64,000 bases of DNA, from positions 1 to 64,000 of the IMG/VR virus record IMGVR_UViG_3300030119_000552. The stretch is one strand, 5' to 3'. Shown piece by piece: positions 1-9,531 of this stretch. Source of the DNA: a virus. Under the pieces are notes generated by a model. The model had not been told where the DNA came from. It ran no database searches and saw only the letters and a program-made list of their open reading frames with translations. Numbering within the stretch: position 1 is the stretch's first letter; each line of letters begins with the position of its first letter. Both the position numbers and the translations under genes were made by a program.

Positions 1-1
1 C

Positions 2-496
2 GAGTACATTGTTTCTTCATTTGAAAACAAAACGGGTTCTCTTTACGAAAGTGTTACCGCAAGAAAGTTTGATCACTTTAAAACTGAGCATTCCTATAAA
101 ACGGTACTTAATATTATTAACAATCGTGTTTTCAAACAAGTCTGCATTCTTCTTAAAGATTCTGGCAACGATGAATTGGTAAAAGAACTTTTCAAGATTC
201 GTAGAATCATATCTATCAATCGTGATGCTTCCAAGAATATATCTGAAGAAGATAATGGATTCGCAAATGACTTTTCAAACTTTGCAAGGTATGCTCGTAA
301 ATTCAATGATAATAGTCTTACTTCATACTTTGCTTGTAAGGTATCATACGAACTCAAGAGCATCTATAAGATGCTCTCCAAAGATTATCCTATGGTAAGA
401 TATATGGGAAATGCTTTAGACGGTTCTGGTAACTATGCCAATGCAATGAATAATCTCGTAGAATACATGGAATTAGTAAATTCCACAAAAAAATAA
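2..496 (+). CDS. 3' part of an unrecognised protein (5' end outside window)
   Basis: The frame is open from base 2 to a TAA at 494-496 and gives 164 visible codons, so the start lies upstream of the window. The visible part is mostly helical-looking and charged, with no transmembrane segment and no motif I recognise. It lies directly upstream, on the same strand, of the rIIB-like gene. In T4 rIIA precedes rIIB, but nothing seen here identifies this as rIIA. The internal TTG at 176 is unlikely to be the true start because coding continues in frame to the edge. Confidence 0.75.
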   Translation, partial: EYIVSSFENKTGSLYESVTARKFDHFKTEHSYKTVLNIINNRVFKQVCILLKDSGNDELVKELFKIRRIISINRDASKNISEEDNGFANDFSNFARYARKFNDNSLTSYFACKVSYELKSIYKMLSKDYPMVRYMGNALDGSGNYANAMNNLVEYMELVNSTKK

Positions 497-527
497 AATC
501 AATGAATACTAACAAGTCTAAGGAAAG

Positions 528-559
528 TTTTTTTTGATTCCGAATGGAATTAAAAAAAA
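528..559. terminator. hairpin with T8/A8 arms, possible bidirectional terminator
   Basis: Eight T then GATTCC, a four-base loop (GAAT), GGAATT and eight A form a stem of about 14 pairs (528-541 with 546-559, one G-T pair). It lies between the partial gene ending at 496 and the promoter at 561. The position fits termination, but the stem is A-T dominated. Confidence 0.35.
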
Positions 560-560
560 G

Positions 561-589
561 TTGACGAGAGACGTTTTATGAAGTATTAT
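561..589 (+). promoter_or_regulatory. sigma-70-type promoter
   Basis: TTGACG at 561-566, a 17-base spacer, then TATTAT at 584-589. It points at the small gene at 630 and the operon behind it (rIIB-like, ClpP, IF-1). The leader would be about 33 bases, longer than at the other sigma-70 promoters in this window. Confidence 0.65.
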
Positions 590-629
590 TATAATATTAA
601 ATTTAATCACAATCAAATATATATAAACT

Positions 630-764
630 ATGAAAGCATCACAACATTGGAAGCATCGTCTTAAGAAAAAGTTTGGAATGGGCAAGCAAGCAAAATTAGC
701 AAAAAAGTACAAGTATGTACAAATAGAAGAAACTAGAGATAAAAATAGGGATAACACACAATGA
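630..764 (+). CDS. 44-residue basic protein of unknown function
   Basis: ATG at 630 opens 44 codons ending in TGA at 762-764. The product is strongly basic, with a lysine/arginine-rich first half (WKHRLKKKFGMGKQ) and a polar tail. The stop overlaps the next start as ATGA (761-764), a standard translational-coupling arrangement that supports this as a real gene despite its size. It is the first gene after the promoter at 561-589. No family recognised. A nucleic-acid-binding role would be a guess from charge alone. Confidence 0.6.
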   Translation: MKASQHWKHRLKKKFGMGKQAKLAKKYKYVQIEETRDKNRDNTQ

Positions 765-988
765 GTAAAAAAGGAAAATCCGAAAATCAACTACCTTCTA
801 AAGAAAAGCATCCAAAATTGTATGCTGTCGTAAAAAAATCCGGTCGAAGTTCCGGTCCTTTGGTAAAAGGAATTTATGGCACGATGGTTACTCCTAAAAT
901 TAATCGTTCTCAAATCGCAAATAAAAACAAAGCAAGAAAAAAACACGGCCTTGCTCCTCTTGGAGAAGATGGTCAACCACAATCTTAA
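761..988 (+). CDS. 75-residue basic protein of unknown function
   Basis: This small lysine-rich protein starts at the ATGA overlap with the preceding 44-codon gene, so the two are probably translated together. It has no membrane segment, cysteine motif or domain that I can name. The composition (many K, S, P, G) suggests a flexible, possibly nucleic-acid-associated protein. The rIIB-like gene follows 12 bases downstream with its own Shine-Dalgarno site (AAGGA). Confidence 0.6.
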   Translation: MSKKGKSENQLPSKEKHPKLYAVVKKSGRSSGPLVKGIYGTMVTPKINRSQIANKNKARKKHGLAPLGEDGQPQS

Positions 989-1000
989 AAGGAATTAATT

Positions 1001-2713
1001 ATGCAAAGTATCATCACCGACTCAACTATCACTTTAATTGCCAAAACGGGTCCATCCGTTATCGGTAAAACTCATCCTAATTTCTATAAAATCAAAAAAG
1101 CATTGCTTCAAAAAAATTTCCTCGAAGTTGAAAATATGCTTGATGTCAAAAATGGATACAAAGAATTTTCTAATGGCCGCATTGCCGTTGACGGAGATAA
1201 TCTTATTTATGACGGAGCAATCATTCACAATGTTCTTACACAACGCATTGTAGAAATGATTCATAACGGAGACGAAGCAACTCCTATGTTGAACTTCCTC
1301 GTTAATCTTATGGATAATCCCTCTGAAGGTAGCATAGACCAACTTTATACCTTCTTGGAGCATGAGAACCTTCCTATCACCGAAGATGGATGTTTTCTTG
1401 CTTACAAGGCAATTAATCGTGATTATACCGACAAGTATACCGGAAAAATTTCCAATAAGGTCGGTGAAAAGGTCAAGATGCCTTATGAAGAAGTAACTGC
1501 TGACCCTAAACTTCATTGTTCAAGTGGACTTCATTGTGGTAGCATTGAGTATGTTCGTTGTTACGGAAACTTTAAAACCGATGAAAATGGAGAACACATC
1601 GGTGATCGTCTTGTTACCGTTAAAGTTAATCCTAATGCGGTAGTTAGTGTACCGGAAGATAGTGATCGTCAAAAGGTTCGGGTATATCGTTATGTTGTCC
1701 ACGAAGAAATTGAAAATCCTTATGATTTAGTTCCTAAGTATGAAGCACCTGTGTATTATGATGACGAGGGTAATGTATATGATGAAGATTATGATGATTA
1801 TGAATCTTACGATGATGAATATAGTTGGGATACTCACGGAGAATGTGAAGACGAAGAAGGTCATGATGATTCAAATCTTTATTCGGAGAGTGGAGCAGAA
1901 TGCACACCGGGTGAATATGATACCACTGCGGACTCGGATGACTTATTAAATGAACCTGGCAATCCCATAGATGGTCTTATTGACTTTGATGATGTTAATC
2001 GTAAAGAATCAATTATTGCGGGATGCATTCGTCAAAGCACCGATAACCCTCTGAAAAAAAATTCTTTCGAGTCATCGGATGGACACGTTGAACGACGTGA
2101 CCCTTACGATTCTGAAGGTAATATTGATGTAGATATGATTAATGCCATGTACAATAACACGGATTATGCAACCGGGCAGCCTTCCGAAAAAAATTCGTTC
2201 GACTCCGTCGAAAAGACAAATGAATCGGATAATAGTTTTACAATGTCGTGGGATGGTACTGGTATCAAATGGGATATTAAGTCTAAAATAAAAGACCATA
2301 ATTGGAATGACGATAGTGTATGGTCTAATGTACGTCGTGAATGGAATGAATGGAGAGAAACACATTCATATGAACCCAAAAACTACGATCACCTACATCC
2401 CGATGCCGCCGAGATAGTAAAACGATATGAAGATTGGTATGGCATAGGTATAGAATGGAACGGAATGATTGACACTGTCATTTATGATGATTTACGTCAT
2501 GCGTTGTATTCTGCTGGATTTGATGCGAATTGTCGTAGACTTGAAGACCCAAAACAAACGAATTTTATGGAAGATATATTCCAAGACACTGCTTCTTATG
2601 TGGCAAAGAATGCTGAAAAAAATTCCTTCGACGTTGTCGAAAAACACTATAATGATGAAAGTGTTGTAGAAGTTGAAAAACCAAACAACATTATTCTTCC
2701 TGACAATAACTAA
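1001..2713 (+). CDS. rIIB: rIIB-like protein with acidic insert and C-terminal extension
   Basis: The first ~240 residues match the T4 RIIB-type family. The signature near residues 118-139 (FLEHENLPITEDGCFLAYKA) is followed by a G-rich stretch, MP at 160-161, and a CSSGLHCG segment at 173-180. RIIB proteins of T4 act with RIIA in membrane-associated exclusion and lysis-timing phenotypes; their biochemistry is poorly defined. Beyond about residue 245 the protein has a very acidic D/E/Y-rich linker and a W-rich C-terminal region that I do not recognise, bringing it to 570 residues against roughly 310 in T4. Three copies of a KNSF(E/D) motif are spread through the C-terminal half. AAGGA lies 6 bases before the ATG. 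Start and family are clear; the extension is unexplained. Confidence 0.8.
   Translation: MQSIITDSTITLIAKTGPSVIGKTHPNFYKIKKALLQKNFLEVENMLDVKNGYKEFSNGRIAVDGDNLIYDGAIIHNVLTQRIVEMIHNGDEATPMLNFLVNLMDNPSEGSIDQLYTFLEHENLPITEDGCFLAYKAINRDYTDKYTGKISNKVGEKVKMPYEEVTADPKLHCSSGLHCGSIEYVRCYGNFKTDENGEHIGDRLVTVKVNPNAVVSVPEDSDRQKVRVYRYVVHEEIENPYDLVPKYEAPVYYDDEGNVYDEDYDDYESYDDEYSWDTHGECEDEEGHDDSNLYSESGAECTPGEYDTTADSDDLLNEPGNPIDGLIDFDDVNRKESIIAGCIRQSTDNPLKKNSFESSDGHVERRDPYDSEGNIDVDMINAMYNNTDYATGQPSEKNSFDSVEKTNESDNSFTMSWDGTGIKWDIKSKIKDHNWNDDSVWSNVRREWNEWRETHSYEPKNYDHLHPDAAEIVKRYEDWYGIGIEWNGMIDTVIYDDLRHALYSAGFDANCRRLEDPKQTNFMEDIFQDTASYVAKNAEKNSFDVVEKHYNDESVVEVEKPNNIILPDNN
2051..2645 (+). repeat. three dispersed copies of an A-run plus hairpin repeat inside the rIIB-like gene
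   Basis: Copies lie at 2051-2078, 2183-2216 and 2612-2645. Each has 7-8 A, then a TTC and a TTCGA core. In copies 2 and 3 the core is a perfect inverted repeat, TTCGAC-3 nt-GTCGAA (2198-2212 and 2627-2641). All three are in the same reading frame and encode KNSF followed by E or D. On the minus strand, copies 2 and 3 read as a hairpin followed by a T-run. Confidence 0.7.
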
Positions 2714-2727
2714 AAATATATGTATAT

Positions 2728-2940
2728 ATGAGCAAAAAAGAAATGTCGCAAGAATCCACGAAGCAACAGCCCGAAGTGTTCGTTGTAACCCGTGACAAAC
2801 GCAGAACTTCCGATAGGAACTTCACCAACGAAGAAGATGCCAAACGAGAAGCACAATACTGGATTGGGATTTGTAAGAACTATGATCCTTCATCCAAGGT
2901 TTCCATCGTCAAAACCAATAAACCCAAGAGGATACGATAA
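2728..2940 (+). CDS. 70-residue charged protein of unknown function
   Basis: A small lysine/arginine- and glutamate-rich protein in the rIIB-ClpP operon, 14 bases after the rIIB stop and 2 bases before clpP. The centre (DAKREAQYWIGICKNYDPSS) could form a helix followed by a strand ending in a basic tail. No known family recognised. Confidence 0.6.
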   Translation: MSKKEMSQESTKQQPEVFVVTRDKRRTSDRNFTNEEDAKREAQYWIGICKNYDPSSKVSIVKTNKPKRIR

Positions 2941-2942
2941 TA

Positions 2943-3587
2943 ATGAATTGGGAATATTACAATAGTGACGATAATCCTCCGCCAAAGAAGGTCAAATCTA
3001 CTCGCAAAAAGGTTGTCAAAAAGAATGATTCTAGTGGAGCAATGGAAACGGTTGATGGTGACGATAACATCATTTACTTTTATGCTGGAGTTACTGGTAA
3101 AGAAAACTTTAAGTTGAATCATAAGATTTCTCATCTTGATAGAGAAATGCAAATGGTTGCGGTTAAGTTGGGTATGGAAATTCCTCCACCTATTCATCTT
3201 CATATCAATAGTTACGGTGGTAGTGTATTCGCTGCGTTTGGTAGTATTGATTATATTATGAGTTCCAAAACCCCTGTATATACATATATTGATGCATGTG
3301 CCGCTAGTGCAGGAACCATTATGAGTGTATGTGGTAATCGTAGATATATAGGAGAACACGCATATATGCTCGTTCACCAACTTAGTTCTACTCATTGGGG
3401 AAAATATCAGGAACTAAAAGACGATATGGAAAACAGTGATAACCTTATGGCACGAATCAAGGAAATCTATCAACAAAAGACCAAAATTCCAAAGACTAAA
3501 ATGGATGAGATCCTTAAACATGATTTATGGTGGGATGCTAAAACTTGCCTGAGATATGGTTTGGTTGATGATATTAAAACTTCTTAA
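2943..3587 (+). CDS. clpP: ClpP-like serine protease (S14)
   Basis: Encodes a ClpP-family protease, the proteolytic chamber that works with ClpX/ClpA-type unfoldases in the cytoplasm. The triad is visible: Ser122 in ACAASAGT, His145 in LVHQLS and Asp194 in KHDLWW, at spacings close to those of E. coli ClpP. The INSYGGSV stretch (88-95) is the usual glycine-rich segment before the active serine. Residues 1-40 are a lysine-rich extension absent from bacterial ClpP. The protein has 214 residues, close to bacterial length. AGAGGA precedes the ATG. No Clp ATPase is seen in this window, so the partner is either encoded elsewhere in the phage or supplied by the host. Phage ClpP proteins can act in head maturation as well as general proteolysis; this sequence does not show which. 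Confidence 0.93.
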   Translation: MNWEYYNSDDNPPPKKVKSTRKKVVKKNDSSGAMETVDGDDNIIYFYAGVTGKENFKLNHKISHLDREMQMVAVKLGMEIPPPIHLHINSYGGSVFAAFGSIDYIMSSKTPVYTYIDACAASAGTIMSVCGNRRYIGEHAYMLVHQLSSTHWGKYQELKDDMENSDNLMARIKEIYQQKTKIPKTKMDEILKHDLWWDAKTCLRYGLVDDIKTS

Positions 3588-3596
3588 TAATTAAGA

Positions 3597-3899
3597 ATGT
3601 CACGTAAAAATAATTCTGATATACTTGAGTTTGAAGGAGAAGTCAAAAAACTTCTTCCTGGTACGATGTTTGAAGTTGAACTCGAAAATAATGGTTCAAA
3701 AGCAACTATTCTTTGTATACTTGCTGGTAAGTTAAAGCAACACTTTATCAAGTTGACAGTGGGAGACCGAGTAACTGTTGAAGTTAGCAAATACGATATG
3801 GCAAAAGGAAGAATTACTTACCGTCTCAAGAATAAAAAATCTTATACACCCAATTCTGCTCAACCAATCAAGAGCAAAGGACCGAATCGTAGAAAGTAA
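3597..3899 (+). CDS. infA: translation initiation factor IF-1 homologue
   Basis: The S1/OB-fold core (about residues 9-80) carries the bacterial IF-1 pattern: EGEV, LPGTMFEVELENN, GK near 40, GDRVTVEVSKYD and KGRITYRLK. IF-1 binds the ribosomal A site and helps select the start codon with IF-2 and IF-3. The phage copy has 100 residues against about 72 in bacteria; the excess is a short N-terminal lead and a basic 20-residue tail. It lies 9 bases after clpP in the same operon. With the tRNA genes it suggests the phage adjusts host translation, perhaps favouring its own unusual start regions (inference). It converges with dnaJ. Confidence 0.92.
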   Translation: MSRKNNSDILEFEGEVKKLLPGTMFEVELENNGSKATILCILAGKLKQHFIKLTVGDRVTVEVSKYDMAKGRITYRLKNKKSYTPNSAQPIKSKGPNRRK

Positions 3900-3916
3900 A
3901 GTCTCAACAAGACTTT
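3898..3916. terminator. hairpin between convergent infA and dnaJ
   Basis: AAAGTCT, a five-base loop and AGACTTT form a perfect 7-bp stem at the junction of two convergent genes. There is no clear T-run, so termination is plausible from position only. Confidence 0.35.
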
Positions 3917-4968
3917 CTGTATAATTCTAAAATACTTTTCTGTTCTGGTGTAAGTCTTGCTGGGAATTCGGCACTTACCACAACATACAAATCACCCATA
4001 TGCCCACTTCGCATATTAGGTACTCCGTGTTCAGTTACCTTTAATACTGCTTCGTGTTTAGTTAAAGACGGAACAGATACATTAACAGTGCCATGTGGAG
4101 TAGGTATTTTCTTTTTAGTTCCAAGTATCATATCTTGAAAAGGAATCTTTTCCTTGCAAATTAAATCATCACCATCACGATCAAAATACGAATCTTTTTT
4201 AACATTTACTATTACATATAAATCACCTGCTTGGGCATCTTTGGATTCATGTCCACCACCAGATACTCGTAATTTTGTTCCTGTATATGAACCTTTTGGT
4301 ATTTTGACTTTAATATCTGTTTTAATTGGTGTGACTCCGTGACCATTACATGAATTGCACGGGTCAGTCATGCTATCACCTGTTCCTCCACATGATGGAC
4401 AAGTTTGTTGAACTTGCATAATTCCAAGTTGTCGGTACACAACTCCTTGGCCACGACACTGAACGCATGGTTCAATTTTTGTATTAGTCGACTTTCCTGT
4501 GCCACGACACTTCATGCATTTTTCGTTTTTTTCATATCGAAGTTCACGTTCAACTCCTGTTATTATTTCATTTAAAGTTACTTCCAAGTCTATTCGTAAA
4601 CTTGCACCAGATTTTGGCTGAGAGCGACGATTTTCTTGATTAAACATATCCGAAAAACGACCACCATTGCCTCCACCAAAAAAACTATTAAACATATCAA
4701 ACGGATCAGAATGAAAACCACCTCCCCTCGGTTGTCCTGATGTCTGTTCAAAAACTGCATGACCAAACTGGTCATATTGTTGTCTTTTCTGTGGATTTGA
4801 CAATATGTCGTATGCTTCTGAAATTTGTTTGAACTTTTCTTCTGCCTCGGGATTATCTTTATTTTTATCTGGATGCCATTTTATTGCTAACTTACGATAT
4901 GCTTTTTTGAGCTCGTCTTCAGTTGCAGTTTTTGATACTCCGAGTAAATTATAGTAGTCCTCTTTCAT
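3904..4968 (-). CDS. dnaJ: DnaJ (Hsp40) co-chaperone
   Basis: Full-length type I DnaJ of 354 residues. It has an N-terminal J domain with the HPD motif (WHPDKN), a G/F-rich linker, four CxxCxGxG zinc repeats ([32 protein letters not shown]) and the two C-terminal substrate-binding beta domains. It delivers clients to Hsp70 and stimulates its ATPase; a phage dnaK lies at 9623. The start at 4968 ([10 protein letters not shown]) is chosen over an upstream in-frame ATG because it begins the J domain and has the ATATTTAT box 7 bases away. No zinc ligand is missing. Confidence 0.95.
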   Translation of the reverse strand: MKEDYYNLLGVSKTATEDELKKAYRKLAIKWHPDKNKDNPEAEEKFKQISEAYDILSNPQKRQQYDQFGHAVFEQTSGQPRGGGFHSDPFDMFNSFFGGGNGGRFSDMFNQENRRSQPKSGASLRIDLEVTLNEIITGVERELRYEKNEKCMKCRGTGKSTNTKIEPCVQCRGQGVVYRQLGIMQVQQTCPSCGGTGDSMTDPCNSCNGHGVTPIKTDIKVKIPKGSYTGTKLRVSGGGHESKDAQAGDLYVIVNVKKDSYFDRDGDDLICKEKIPFQDMILGTKKKIPTPHGTVNVSVPSLTKHEAVLKVTEHGVPNMRSGHMGDLYVVVSAEFPARLTPEQKSILELYRKSC

Positions 4969-4975
4969 TTTATAT

Positions 4976-4983
4976 ATAAATAT
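4976..4983 (-). promoter_or_regulatory. ATATTTAT box upstream of dnaJ
   Basis: ATATTTAT on the coding strand ends 7 bases before the dnaJ ATG. No Shine-Dalgarno sequence lies between. Confidence 0.55.
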
Positions 4984-5121
4984 GAAATTGTATAGATTAT
5001 CCCAAATACTATATACACCCAAATAATTATCATCAAGTAAAAAGGTAAACTTATCAAGTTAAATTGTTGATGATTTATTGGATGAAGGTAGTTATTCATT
5101 GCATTATTTGTGTATATTGAT

Positions 5122-5129
5122 ATATTTAT
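5122..5129 (+). promoter_or_regulatory. ATATTTAT box before the gene at 5134
   Basis: The box ends 4 bases before ATG 5134. It favours this start over an upstream in-frame ATG at 5110. Confidence 0.55.
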
Positions 5130-5133
5130 ATAC

Positions 5134-5502
5134 ATGATTAAAACACTTCTCGCAAAGTTATTTCGCAAAAAGTTGTACAAAGCAGAAGTATTGTTGGTAG
5201 AGGATGACTTTATTGCTGAGTATCACAATGACAAACTTGGAAACTGCCTTGCGTGGACATTAAACGGATTACAAGAAGCACATAATAGCAACACTGATAG
5301 TAAAATGTCACATACAAAGGGTGTATATGGACGTATAATGCCTTTAAAAGTTATAAATGTAACTCAATCCTCAATCGGTATAATGTCATATAAGAAGCCG
5401 TGTTCTGAGGACTATTTATTTATGACTGATACAATGATTCATGTACCAGAGTCGGTTTTAAAGATTGCAAGAAAAGAAGAACCTGACTTAAATTTTAAAT
5501 AA
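5134..5502 (+). CDS. 122-residue protein of unknown function
   Basis: I do not recognise this protein. It has a basic, amphipathic N-terminus (MIKTLLAKLFRKKLYKAE), then a mixed alpha/beta-looking body with no catalytic pattern. It overlaps the end of the convergent glutamate dehydrogenase gene by 8 bases and is divergent from dnaJ. The N-terminal helix could be membrane-surface associated, but there is no true transmembrane segment. Confidence 0.6.
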   Translation: MIKTLLAKLFRKKLYKAEVLLVEDDFIAEYHNDKLGNCLAWTLNGLQEAHNSNTDSKMSHTKGVYGRIMPLKVINVTQSSIGIMSYKKPCSEDYLFMTDTMIHVPESVLKIARKEEPDLNFK

Positions 5503-6838
5503 TTCCATGTGCAATAGCTGCATTTGCTACTCGTAAAAAACCACCTGCATTTGCACCCAAGGTATAATCACCTTCTGCTCCGTATTTTCGTGCGTGTTTC
5601 AAGCATAAATTGTGTATTTGTTTCATGATTGCTCTTAGTTTATTATCAACTTGAGGGAATGACCACTTATCCCATCCTGCGTTCTGACGCATCTCTAGTG
5701 CTGATACTGCTACTCCACCTGCGTTTACTGCTTTGGAGGGAGCAACTACCACTAATTTGTCATTAAAGAGTTTTATTGCTTCTTCTGTACATGGCATATT
5801 AGCTGCTTCTACAACAAACTTACAATCATTATCAATGAGCATTTCCGCATCTTTTTCTGTAATTTCGTTTTGAATGGCACTTGGAATTGCTATATCACAT
5901 TGCACTTCCCAAGGTTTTCTGCCCTTGATATAGTCCACTCCGAATTTTTCTGCGAATGGTTTTACAATGTCTTTGTTACTTTCACGAAGAACTTCCATAT
6001 AAGGAATCATGTTCTTTTTGATACCATTCTTCATGTGTACATATCCGTCTGGTCCTGATATCGTTACTACTTTTGCACCCATTTCAACTGCTTTTTTTAC
6101 AACTCCAAACGATACTTGACCGAAACCACTAACAGTAATAACTTTTCCTTTAATATCTGTATGATGATTTTTAAGCATCTCTTCTGTAAAATAAATCGTT
6201 CCAAATCCAGTTGCTTCTTTTCTTCCATGAATCCCACCCCAAGCTGGTGATTTACCTGTTAGTAGACCTGGTTCATATTTACTATGTAATGCCTTATACT
6301 GACCAAATAAATACCCTATCTCTTTGTATCCGACCCCAATGTCACCCGCAGGTACATCCGTCTTGTGGCCGAGGTGGTCGTGCAGTTTAGTCATAAACGA
6401 CTGACAGAATCTCATAATCTCTAAATCAGATTTTCCGTTTGGATCAAAATCACTACCTCCTTTTGCTCCACCGATTTGTAATCCAGTTAAACTATTTTTA
6501 AAAGTTTGCTCAAATCCAAGAAACTTCATTGTTCCTAAATTAACACTTGGATGGAATCTCAATCCACCTTTATATGGACCAAGCACACTATTGAATTGAA
6601 CACGATATCCACGGTTAACATGAACATTCCCTATTTCGTCAATCCACGGAACACTGAATACGATTTGTTTTTCTGGTTCGGCAAGCCTTTCAAGTAGATT
6701 TGCTTTTTTGAACTGTGGATGTTTTGCAATAACATTGTGTAAACTTGAATAAACTTCGTTTACTGCCTGTATGAACACGGGTTCTGAGTGGTTCTTTGCT
6801 TCAACCTTTTTAATTACGTCATCAACGTATTTGCTCAT
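5495..6838 (-). CDS. gdhA: glutamate dehydrogenase, GPDG-type copy
   Basis: Full-length hexameric glutamate dehydrogenase (447 residues, the size of E. coli GdhA). It interconverts glutamate with 2-oxoglutarate and ammonia using NAD(P). Substrate and catalytic residues are present: Lys90 in [11 protein letters not shown], Lys126 in [12 protein letters not shown] and Asp166 in PAGDIGVG. The Rossmann region contains SGFGQVSFG, followed by ISGPDGY, whereas the neighbouring copy has SDSSGY there; this region contacts the cofactor, so the two may differ in cofactor or regulation (inference). It lies 18 bases after the stop of the second copy, in one operon. Glutamate dehydrogenase is not a usual phage gene, and two divergent intact copies are striking. 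Confidence 0.95.
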   Translation of the reverse strand: MSKYVDDVIKKVEAKNHSEPVFIQAVNEVYSSLHNVIAKHPQFKKANLLERLAEPEKQIVFSVPWIDEIGNVHVNRGYRVQFNSVLGPYKGGLRFHPSVNLGTMKFLGFEQTFKNSLTGLQIGGAKGGSDFDPNGKSDLEIMRFCQSFMTKLHDHLGHKTDVPAGDIGVGYKEIGYLFGQYKALHSKYEPGLLTGKSPAWGGIHGRKEATGFGTIYFTEEMLKNHHTDIKGKVITVSGFGQVSFGVVKKAVEMGAKVVTISGPDGYVHMKNGIKKNMIPYMEVLRESNKDIVKPFAEKFGVDYIKGRKPWEVQCDIAIPSAIQNEITEKDAEMLIDNDCKFVVEAANMPCTEEAIKLFNDKLVVVAPSKAVNAGGVAVSALEMRQNAGWDKWSFPQVDNKLRAIMKQIHNLCLKHARKYGAEGDYTLGANAGGFLRVANAAIAHGII

Positions 6839-6856
6839 GTATATAACTATATTTTT

Positions 6857-8239
<1,383 letters not shown>

Positions 8240-8251
8240 CTAAAATACCCC

Positions 8252-8280
8252 TTGACTTTGTGTATTTAATCACTTATTAT
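8252..8280 (+). promoter_or_regulatory. sigma-70-type promoter
   Basis: TTGACT (8252-8257), a 17-base spacer, TATTAT (8275-8280), with an overlapping TATAGT at 8278-8283. The ATG of the next gene is at 8292, so the transcript would be leaderless or nearly so. Confidence 0.75.
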
Positions 8281-8291
8281 AGTATGTAACG

Positions 8292-8576
8292 ATGAAATTT
8301 TATATAAAAGACTCAACACTAAAAGATACTCCCGTTAAGTTATTCGATAATACTAACTTTGCAATTCAATATATGAAGTCAATGGTTCAAAGAAAGACGG
8401 GTATGAATTATGAACAATATTTAACACACCTTGCAGACCTTGGACACTTTGGTTATGACGAACGTGAATTCTATGAAAGTTTAAGAGATACTTTTGAAAG
8501 TGGAGTTCTTCGTGGTAATAAACTAATCCGTTGTAGTATATATGAAGCAATTGGTTCAACGGACGGGAGTGATTAA
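8292..8576 (+). CDS. 94-residue protein of unknown function
   Basis: First gene after a strong sigma-70-type promoter and 2 bases before the RecB-like nuclease gene, so probably an early-expressed partner in that operon. It is a small alpha/beta-looking protein with several tyrosines and no recognised motif. Promoter placement implies translation from the very 5' end of the message. Confidence 0.65.
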   Translation: MKFYIKDSTLKDTPVKLFDNTNFAIQYMKSMVQRKTGMNYEQYLTHLADLGHFGYDEREFYESLRDTFESGVLRGNKLIRCSIYEAIGSTDGSD

Positions 8577-8578
8577 TT

Positions 8579-9517
8579 ATGACAGAAGTAGCAGCTGGAG
8601 AAAAAAAGCAAGTTAAAGAAAAGAAGTTCAACAAGTATGTAAGTTTTTCACAATACTCAATGTATTATAAATGCCCACGTAGTTGGAAACTTGCATATGT
8701 AGATAACCTTCGTAAGAAAGAAAGTAACATACACTTGGTGTTCGGTACTTCTATGCACGAAACAATCCAAGAATATCTTGAGATGATGTATAACCAACCC
8801 CATCTTGATGTTGAATCGATTGATTGGAAAGCAAAATTGTTGCAAACTATGAATACCATTGCAGATGACGAACGCAATCTTATTGAGGGTAAACGTTGTA
8901 TGACCGATGATGAGTTTAACGAGTTTGTTGAAGATGGCAACGAAATACTAGATTACTTTTTACAAGAAGATGTAAGACGTAAGTATTTCTCAAAAACACG
9001 TCATACATTATCTGGCATTGAAACTTCAATTGACTTGGAAGTAAGAAAGAATGTAGGATACATTGGGTTTCTTGATGTGGTGCTATTTGATAAAATCAAT
9101 CAAAAGTATAAAATAATTGACTTGAAAACGTCAACCCGCGGATGGAACAAGTGGCAAAAGTCTGACGAAAGCAAAACTCACCAGTTGTTGTTATATAAAG
9201 TTTTTTATGCAAAAGAATTTAATGTCCCCTTGGATAAAATAGAGGTTGAATTTATTATTCTTAAACGCAAGCACGATCCCGATGATGTTTGGAGTGGTGA
9301 TCGTATTCAACGATTTGTTCCACCACACGGTACAATGAGCAGTAAAGAAGCATGGTCTAGTTTCAACAGATTCTTAAACGAATCATTTACCAAAAGTGGT
9401 GAATATAATATGGATTATTCATTTCCAAAAACACCTGGTAAAAACAAAAAGAATTGTCGTTGGTGTGAGTTTGCTTCTAAGGCAGGAGGTCCGTGTGACG
9501 GAAAAGAAGGAGAATAA
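8579..9517 (+). CDS. RecB/Cas4-type PD-(D/E)XK nuclease with Fe-S cysteines
   Basis: The RecB-family nuclease pattern is complete: GTSMHE with His60/Glu61, Asp166 in GFLDVV, Asp181-x-Lys183 in IDLKTS and the QLLLYK motif with Gln202. Cys32 near the N-terminus together with Cys293, Cys296 and Cys306 at the C-terminus make the four-cysteine layout that holds an iron-sulfur cluster in Cas4 and AddB nucleases. At 312 residues it is a stand-alone nuclease, probably an exonuclease acting in recombination, replication or end processing. No cas1 or CRISPR array is nearby, so an adaptation role is not supported. GGGAG precedes the ATG, and it is in an operon with the gene at 8292. Confidence 0.9.
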   Translation: MTEVAAGEKKQVKEKKFNKYVSFSQYSMYYKCPRSWKLAYVDNLRKKESNIHLVFGTSMHETIQEYLEMMYNQPHLDVESIDWKAKLLQTMNTIADDERNLIEGKRCMTDDEFNEFVEDGNEILDYFLQEDVRRKYFSKTRHTLSGIETSIDLEVRKNVGYIGFLDVVLFDKINQKYKIIDLKTSTRGWNKWQKSDESKTHQLLLYKVFYAKEFNVPLDKIEVEFIILKRKHDPDDVWSGDRIQRFVPPHGTMSSKEAWSSFNRFLNESFTKSGEYNMDYSFPKTPGKNKKNCRWCEFASKAGGPCDGKEGE

Positions 9518-9531
9518 AAGTATTTTAGATT

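Noticed and set aside
1034-1516. 160-codon minus-strand open frame antisense to the rIIB-like gene
   Set aside because: The plus-strand protein has family motifs here; the antisense frame has no motif, no ribosome-binding site and no place in an operon.
2183-2216. Programmed frameshift at the A-runs of the rIIB-like repeats
   Set aside because: The zero frame stays open and encodes the same peptide at all three copies; nothing shows that a shifted frame is used.
2880-3395. 171-codon minus-strand open frame antisense to clpP
   Set aside because: It lies entirely across a protein with an intact catalytic triad and reads as low-complexity hydrophobic sequence.
8579-9517. Cas4 of a phage-borne CRISPR system
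   Set aside because: Motifs fit the RecB/Cas4 superfamily, but there is no cas1, cas2 or repeat array in the window.
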